From NCBI RefSeq assembly GCF_036320965.1, contig NC_092264.1, positions 10,624,143 to 10,688,142 of the forward strand: a DNA stretch of 64,000 bases, in the 5' to 3' direction. Every line of letters begins with the position of its first letter. Position 1 is the first letter of the stretch. The DNA is from Panulirus ornatus (lineage: Eukaryota > Arthropoda > Malacostraca > Decapoda > Palinuridae). A program made the position numbers and the translations under genes. Below, piece by piece: positions 60,109 to 64,000 of this stretch. The notes beneath the pieces were generated by a model. That model was given only the letters and a program-made list of their open reading frames with translations, had not been told where the DNA came from and did not search any database.

Positions 60109-62130
60109 GTGATGGATTGCGCAAAAGATGCTTGTGGCATGAGAAGAGTGGGAGGTGGGTTGATTAGAAAGGGTAGTGAGTGGTGGGATGAAGAAGTAAG
60201 AGTATTAGTGAAAGAGAAGAGAGAGGCATTTGGACGATTTTTGCAGGGAAAAAATGCAATTGAGTGGGAGACGTATAAAAGAAAGAGACAGGAGGTCAAG
60301 AGAAAGGTGCAAGAGGTGAAAAAAAGGGCAAATGAGAGTTGGGGTGAGAGAGTATCATTAAATTTTAGGGAGAATAAAAAGATGTTCTGGAAGGAGGGAA
60401 ATAAAGTGCGTAAGACAAGGGAGCAAATGGGAACTTCAGTGAAGGGCGCAAATGGGGAGGTGATAACAAGTAGTGGTGATGTGAGAAGGAGATGGAGTGA
60501 GTATTTTGAAGGTTTGTTGAATGTGTTTGATGATAGAGTGGCAGATATAGGGTGTTTTGGTCGAGGTGGTGTGCAAAGTGAGAGGGTTAGGGAAAATGAT
60601 TTGGTAAACAGAGAAGAGGTAGTGAAAGCTTTGCGGAAGATGAAAGCCGGCAAGGCAGCATGTTTGGATGGTATTGCAGTGGAATTTATTAAAAAAGGGG
60701 GTGACTGTATTGTTGACTGGTTGGTAAGGTTATTTAATGTATGTATGACTCATGGTGAGGTGCCTGAGGATTGGCGGAATGCGTGCATAGTGCCATTGTA
60801 CAAAGGCAAAGGGGATAAGAGTGAGTGCTCAAATTACAGAGTTATAAGTTTGTTGAGTATTCCTGGTAAAATATATGGGAGGGTATTGATTGAGAGGGTG
60901 AAGGCATGTACAGAGCATCAGATTGGGGAAGAGCAGTGTGGTTTCAGAAGTGGTAGAGGATGTGTGGATCAGGTGTTTGCTTTGAAGAATGTATGTGAGA
61001 AATACTTAGAAAAGCAAATGGATTTGTATGTAGCATTTATGGATCTGGAGAAGGCATATGATAGAGTTGATAGAGATGCTCTGTGGAAGGTATTAAGAAT
61101 ATATGGTGTGGGAGGAAAGTTGTTAGAAGCAGTGAAAAGTTTTTATCGAGGATGTAAGGCATGTGTACGTGTAGGAAGAGAGGAAAGTGATTGGTTCTCA
61201 GTGAATGTAGGTTTGCGGCAGGGGTGTGTGATGTCTCCATGGTTGTTTAATTTGTTTATGGATGGGGTTGTTAGGAAGGTAAATGCAAGAGTTTTGGAAA
61301 GAGGGGCAAGTATGAAGTCTGTTGGGGATGAGAGAGCTTGGGAAGTGAGTCAGTTGTTGTTCGCTGATGATACAGCGCTGGTGGCTGATTCATGTGAGAA
61401 ACTGCAGAAGCTGGTGACTGAGTTTGGTAAAGTGTGTGGAAGAAGAAAGTTAAGAGTAAATGTGAATAAGAGCAAGGTTATTAGGTACAGTAGGGTTGAG
61501 GGTCAAGTCAATTGGGAGGTGAGTTTGAATGGAGAAAAACTGGAGGAAGTGAAGTGTTTTAGATATCTGGGAGTGGATCTCGCAGCGGATGGAACCATGG
61601 AAGCGGAAGTGGATCATAGGGTGGGGGAGGGGGCGAAAATTCTGGGGGCCTTGAAGAATGTGTGGAAGTCGAGAACATTATCTCGGAAAGCAAAAATGGG
61701 TATGTTTGAAGGAATAGTGGTTCCAACAATGTTGTATGGTTGCGAGGCGTGGGCTATGGATAGTGTTGTGCGCAGGAGGATGGATGTGCTGGAAATGAGA
61801 TGTTTGAGGACAATGTGTGGTGTGAGGTGGTTTGATCGAGTGAGTAACGTAAGGGTAAGAGAGATGTGTGGAAATAAAAAGAGCGTGGTTGAGAGAGCAG
61901 AAGAGGGTGTTTTGAAGTGGTTTGGGCACATGGAGAGAATGAGTGAGGAAAGATTGACCAAGAGGATATATGTGTCGGAGGTGGAGGGAACGAGGAGAAG
62001 AGGGAGACCAAATTGGAGGTGGAAAGATGGAGTGAAAAAGATTTTGTGTGATCGGGTCCTGAACATGCAGGAGGGTGAAAGGAGGGCAAGGAATAGAGTG
62101 AATTGGAGCGATGTGGTATACCGGGGTTGA
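60109..62130 (+). CDS. Longest intact LINE linker, RT and C-terminal ORF
   Basis: 673 codons, the longest clean stretch of the LINE protein in the window. Order: [20 protein letters not shown] linker, basic helix [22 protein letters not shown] with KAACLDGIAVEFIKKGGD (Gly to Cys in KAAGLDG), [55 protein letters not shown] and FADD at about 61360. The C-terminal domain runs to VNWSDVVYRG. The Cys and Val changes in conserved motifs suggest reduced function. Met at 60109 is an accident of the frameshift, not a native start. Confidence 0.8.
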   Translation: MMDCAKDACGMRRVGGGLIRKGSEWWDEEVRVLVKEKREAFGRFLQGKNAIEWETYKRKRQEVKRKVQEVKKRANESWGERVSLNFRENKKMFWKEGNKVRKTREQMGTSVKGANGEVITSSGDVRRRWSEYFEGLLNVFDDRVADIGCFGRGGVQSERVRENDLVNREEVVKALRKMKAGKAACLDGIAVEFIKKGGDCIVDWLVRLFNVCMTHGEVPEDWRNACIVPLYKGKGDKSECSNYRVISLLSIPGKIYGRVLIERVKACTEHQIGEEQCGFRSGRGCVDQVFALKNVCEKYLEKQMDLYVAFMDLEKAYDRVDRDALWKVLRIYGVGGKLLEAVKSFYRGCKACVRVGREESDWFSVNVGLRQGCVMSPWLFNLFMDGVVRKVNARVLERGASMKSVGDERAWEVSQLLFADDTALVADSCEKLQKLVTEFGKVCGRRKLRVNVNKSKVIRYSRVEGQVNWEVSLNGEKLEEVKCFRYLGVDLAADGTMEAEVDHRVGEGAKILGALKNVWKSRTLSRKAKMGMFEGIVVPTMLYGCEAWAMDSVVRRRMDVLEMRCLRTMCGVRWFDRVSNVRVREMCGNKKSVVERAEEGVLKWFGHMERMSEERLTKRIYVSEVEGTRRRGRPNWRWKDGVKKILCDRVLNMQEGERRARNRVNWSDVVYRG

Positions 62131-62319
62131 CATGCTGTCAGTGGATTGAATCAAGGCATGTGAAGCGTCTGGGGTAAACCATGGAAAGCTGTGTAGGTAT
62201 GTATATTTGCGTGTGTGGACGTATGTATATACATGTGTATGGGGGGGGTTGGGCCATTTCTTTCGTCTGTTTCCTTGCACTACCTCGCAAACGCGGGAGA
62301 CAGCGACAAAGTATAATAA

Positions 62320-62330
<11 letters not shown>

Positions 62331-62398
<68 letters not shown>
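62331..62398. repeat. (TA)n microsatellite
   Basis: About 68 bp of TA following the A-run of LINE copy 20. Confidence 0.94.
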
Positions 62399-62399
<1 letters not shown>

Positions 62400-62410
62400 T
62401 TTCTTTCTTT

Positions 62411-62630
62411 TAAACTGTTCGCTATTTCCCGCGTTAGCGAGGTAGCGTTAAGAACAGAGGACTGGGCCTTTTTTGGAATATCCTCACCTGGCCCCCTCTG
62501 TTCCTTCTTTTGGAAAATTAAAAAAAAAAAAACGAGAGGGGAGGATTTCCAGCCCCCCGCTCCCTCCCCTTTTAGTCGCCTTCTACGACACGCAGGGAAT
62601 ACGTGGGAAGAATTCTTAATCCCCTATCCC
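62411..62630 (-). mobile_element. Short LINE-related element S7
   Basis: Antisense copy: tail TATTTCCCGCGTTAGCGAGG, body CCTCACCTGGCCCCCTCTGT, 5' end near CCCCTATCCC. It closely matches S1, so the two are recent relatives. It is directly followed by a second LINE 5'UTR-like piece at 62636-62705. Confidence 0.83.
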
Positions 62631-62635
62631 CCTAT

Positions 62636-64000
62636 AGAAAGTTAAAAAAATACAAGGAGTGGAGGATTTCTGGCCCCCCGCTCCCGTCCCCTCTAGTCGC
62701 TTTTTAACTTTCTAAAATGGAAAACAGAAGAAGGAGTCACGCGGGGAGTGCTCATCCTCTCGAAGGCTCAGATTGGGGTGCCTAAATGTGTGTGGATGTA
62801 ACCAAGATGTGAAAAAAGGAGAGATATGTAGTATGTTTGAGGAAAGGAACCTGGATGTTTTGGCTCTGAGTGAAATGAAGCTCAAGGGTGAAGGGAAAGA
62901 GTGGTTTTGGGAATGTCTTGGGAGTAAAGTCAGGGGTTAGTGAGAGGACAAGAGCAAGGGAAGGAGTAGCAGTACTCCTGAAACAGGAGTTGTGGAATTA
63001 TGTGATAGAATGTAAGAAAAGTAGATTCTCGATTAATATGGGTAAAACTGAAAGTTGATGGAGAGAGATGGGTGATTATTGATGCATATGCACCTGGGCA
63101 TGAGAAGAAAGATCATGAGAGGCAAGTGTTTTGGGAGCAGCTGAATGAGTGTGTTAGTGGTTTTGATGCACGAGACCGGGTTATAGTGTTGGGTGATTTG
63201 AATGCAAAGGTGAGTAATGTGGCAGTTGAGGGAATAATTGGTATACATGGGGTGTTCAGTGTTGTAAATGGAAATGGTGAAGAGCTTGTAGATTTATGTG
63301 CGGAAAAAGGACTGATGATTGGGAATACCTGGTTTAAAAAGCGAGATATAAATAAGTATACTTATGTAAGTAGGAGAGATGGCCAGAGAGCGTTATTGGA
63401 TTACGTGTTAATTGACAGGTGCGCGAAAGAGAGACTTTTGGATGTTAATGTGCTGAGAGGTGCAACTGGAGGGATGTCTGATCATTATCTTGTGGAGGCT
63501 AAGGTGAAGATTTGTATGGGTTTTCAGAAAAGAAGAGTGAATGTTGGGGTGAAGAGGGTGGTGAGAGTAAGTGAGCTTGGGAAGGAGACTTGTGTGAGGA
63601 AGTACCAGGAGAGACTGAGTACAGAATGGAAAAAGGTGAGAACAATGGAAGTAAGGGGAGTGGGGGAGGAATGGGATGTATTTAGGGAATCAGTGATGGA
63701 TTGCGCAAAAGATGCTTGTGGCATGAGAAGAGTGGGAGGTGGGTTGATTAGAAAGGGTAGTGAGTGGTGGGATGAAGAAGTAAGAGTATTAGTGAAAGAG
63801 AAGAGAGAGGCATTTGGACGATTTTTGCAGGGAAAAAATGCAATTGAGTGGGAGACGTATAAAAGAAAGAGACAGGAGGTCAAGAGAAAGGTGCAAGAGA
63901 TGAAAAAAAGGGCAAATGAGAGTTGGGGTGAGAGAGTATCATTAAATTTTAGGGAGAATAAAAAGATGTTCTGGAAGGAGGTAAATAAAGTGCGTAAGGC
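62636..64000 (+). mobile_element. LINE copy 21, 5' part (runs off right edge)
   Basis: Starts with an inverted 5'UTR piece (AGAAAGTTAAAAAAATACAAG against CTTTTTAACTTTCTAAAATG, a small inverted repeat at 62636-62722), then the start region MENRRRSHAGSAHP at about 62718. Early frameshifts (a missing C near 62758, an extra T near 62907, an extra A near 63018) and GTGTTGGGTGATTTG for the GDLNA context show an inactive endonuclease. From about 63190 the sequence matches the family closely ([28 protein letters not shown], basic linker) to the window end. Confidence 0.88.

Larger units (their letters stand above)
59245..62330 (+). mobile_element. LINE copy 20, nearly full length
   Basis: Plus strand from MGCLNVCGCNQDVKKGEIGS, about 20 codons short of the usual start, to short 3'UTR and A-run. 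The endonuclease is damaged by a deletion of about 60 bp near 59520 ([19 protein letters not shown] lost), and an extra base near 60087 (GAGGAATAGGG) breaks the frame before the linker. From 60109 to 62130 the frame is fully open. Confidence 0.91.

Overview
This 64-kb window is repeat-dominated eukaryotic DNA, probably from a decapod crustacean. That call rests on the repeat style (many copies of one EN-RT LINE, long (TA)n tracts, a Penelope-like element, sparse introned genes) and is inference, not proof. No bacterial or phage gene organisation is present. The only convincing host gene is a single 3'-terminal exon at 15822-17129 ending in a divergent cyclophilin domain.

The main inhabitant is one LINE family, at least 20 copies or fragments on both strands. 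It has a 5'UTR beginning near CCTGGGGATAGGGG, one ORF of about 998 codons (AP-type endonuclease, reverse transcriptase with FADD, C-terminal domain), a 3'UTR in a long or a short form, a 3' tail that can fold into a small hairpin, then A-rich and (TA)n sequence. By motif order and single-ORF layout it resembles RTE-superfamily LINEs. No copy is fully intact, but several carry an unbroken RT and C-terminal domain (50770-52518, 57189-58805, 60109-62130).

Layout. 1-7114: LINE pieces, a twin-primed 5' inversion, a tRNA-like inverted repeat, a degenerate full-length LINE, then a 100-N assembly gap. 7215-15110: an internally deleted LINE, then an old plus-strand LINE split by a younger minus-strand LINE that appears to carry transduced 5' flank. 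15111-19816: low-copy DNA with the cyclophilin exon and a LINE in its 3' flank. 19817-27988: a 4.09-kb tandem duplication. 27989-30330: two inverted Penelope-like (RT plus GIY-YIG) pieces. 30371-38245: stacked LINEs and short LINE-related elements. 38246-46237: an 8-kb G/T-only tract inside a LINE, either an extraordinary low-complexity expansion or, more likely, an unpolished long-read artefact. 46238-64000: more LINEs, one of them the probable parent of the transduced flank, and about 700 bp of unassigned low-copy DNA.

The short ~220-bp elements share both terminal regions with the LINE and are probably mobilised by its enzyme. I see no defence system, CRISPR array, operon or functional RNA gene.
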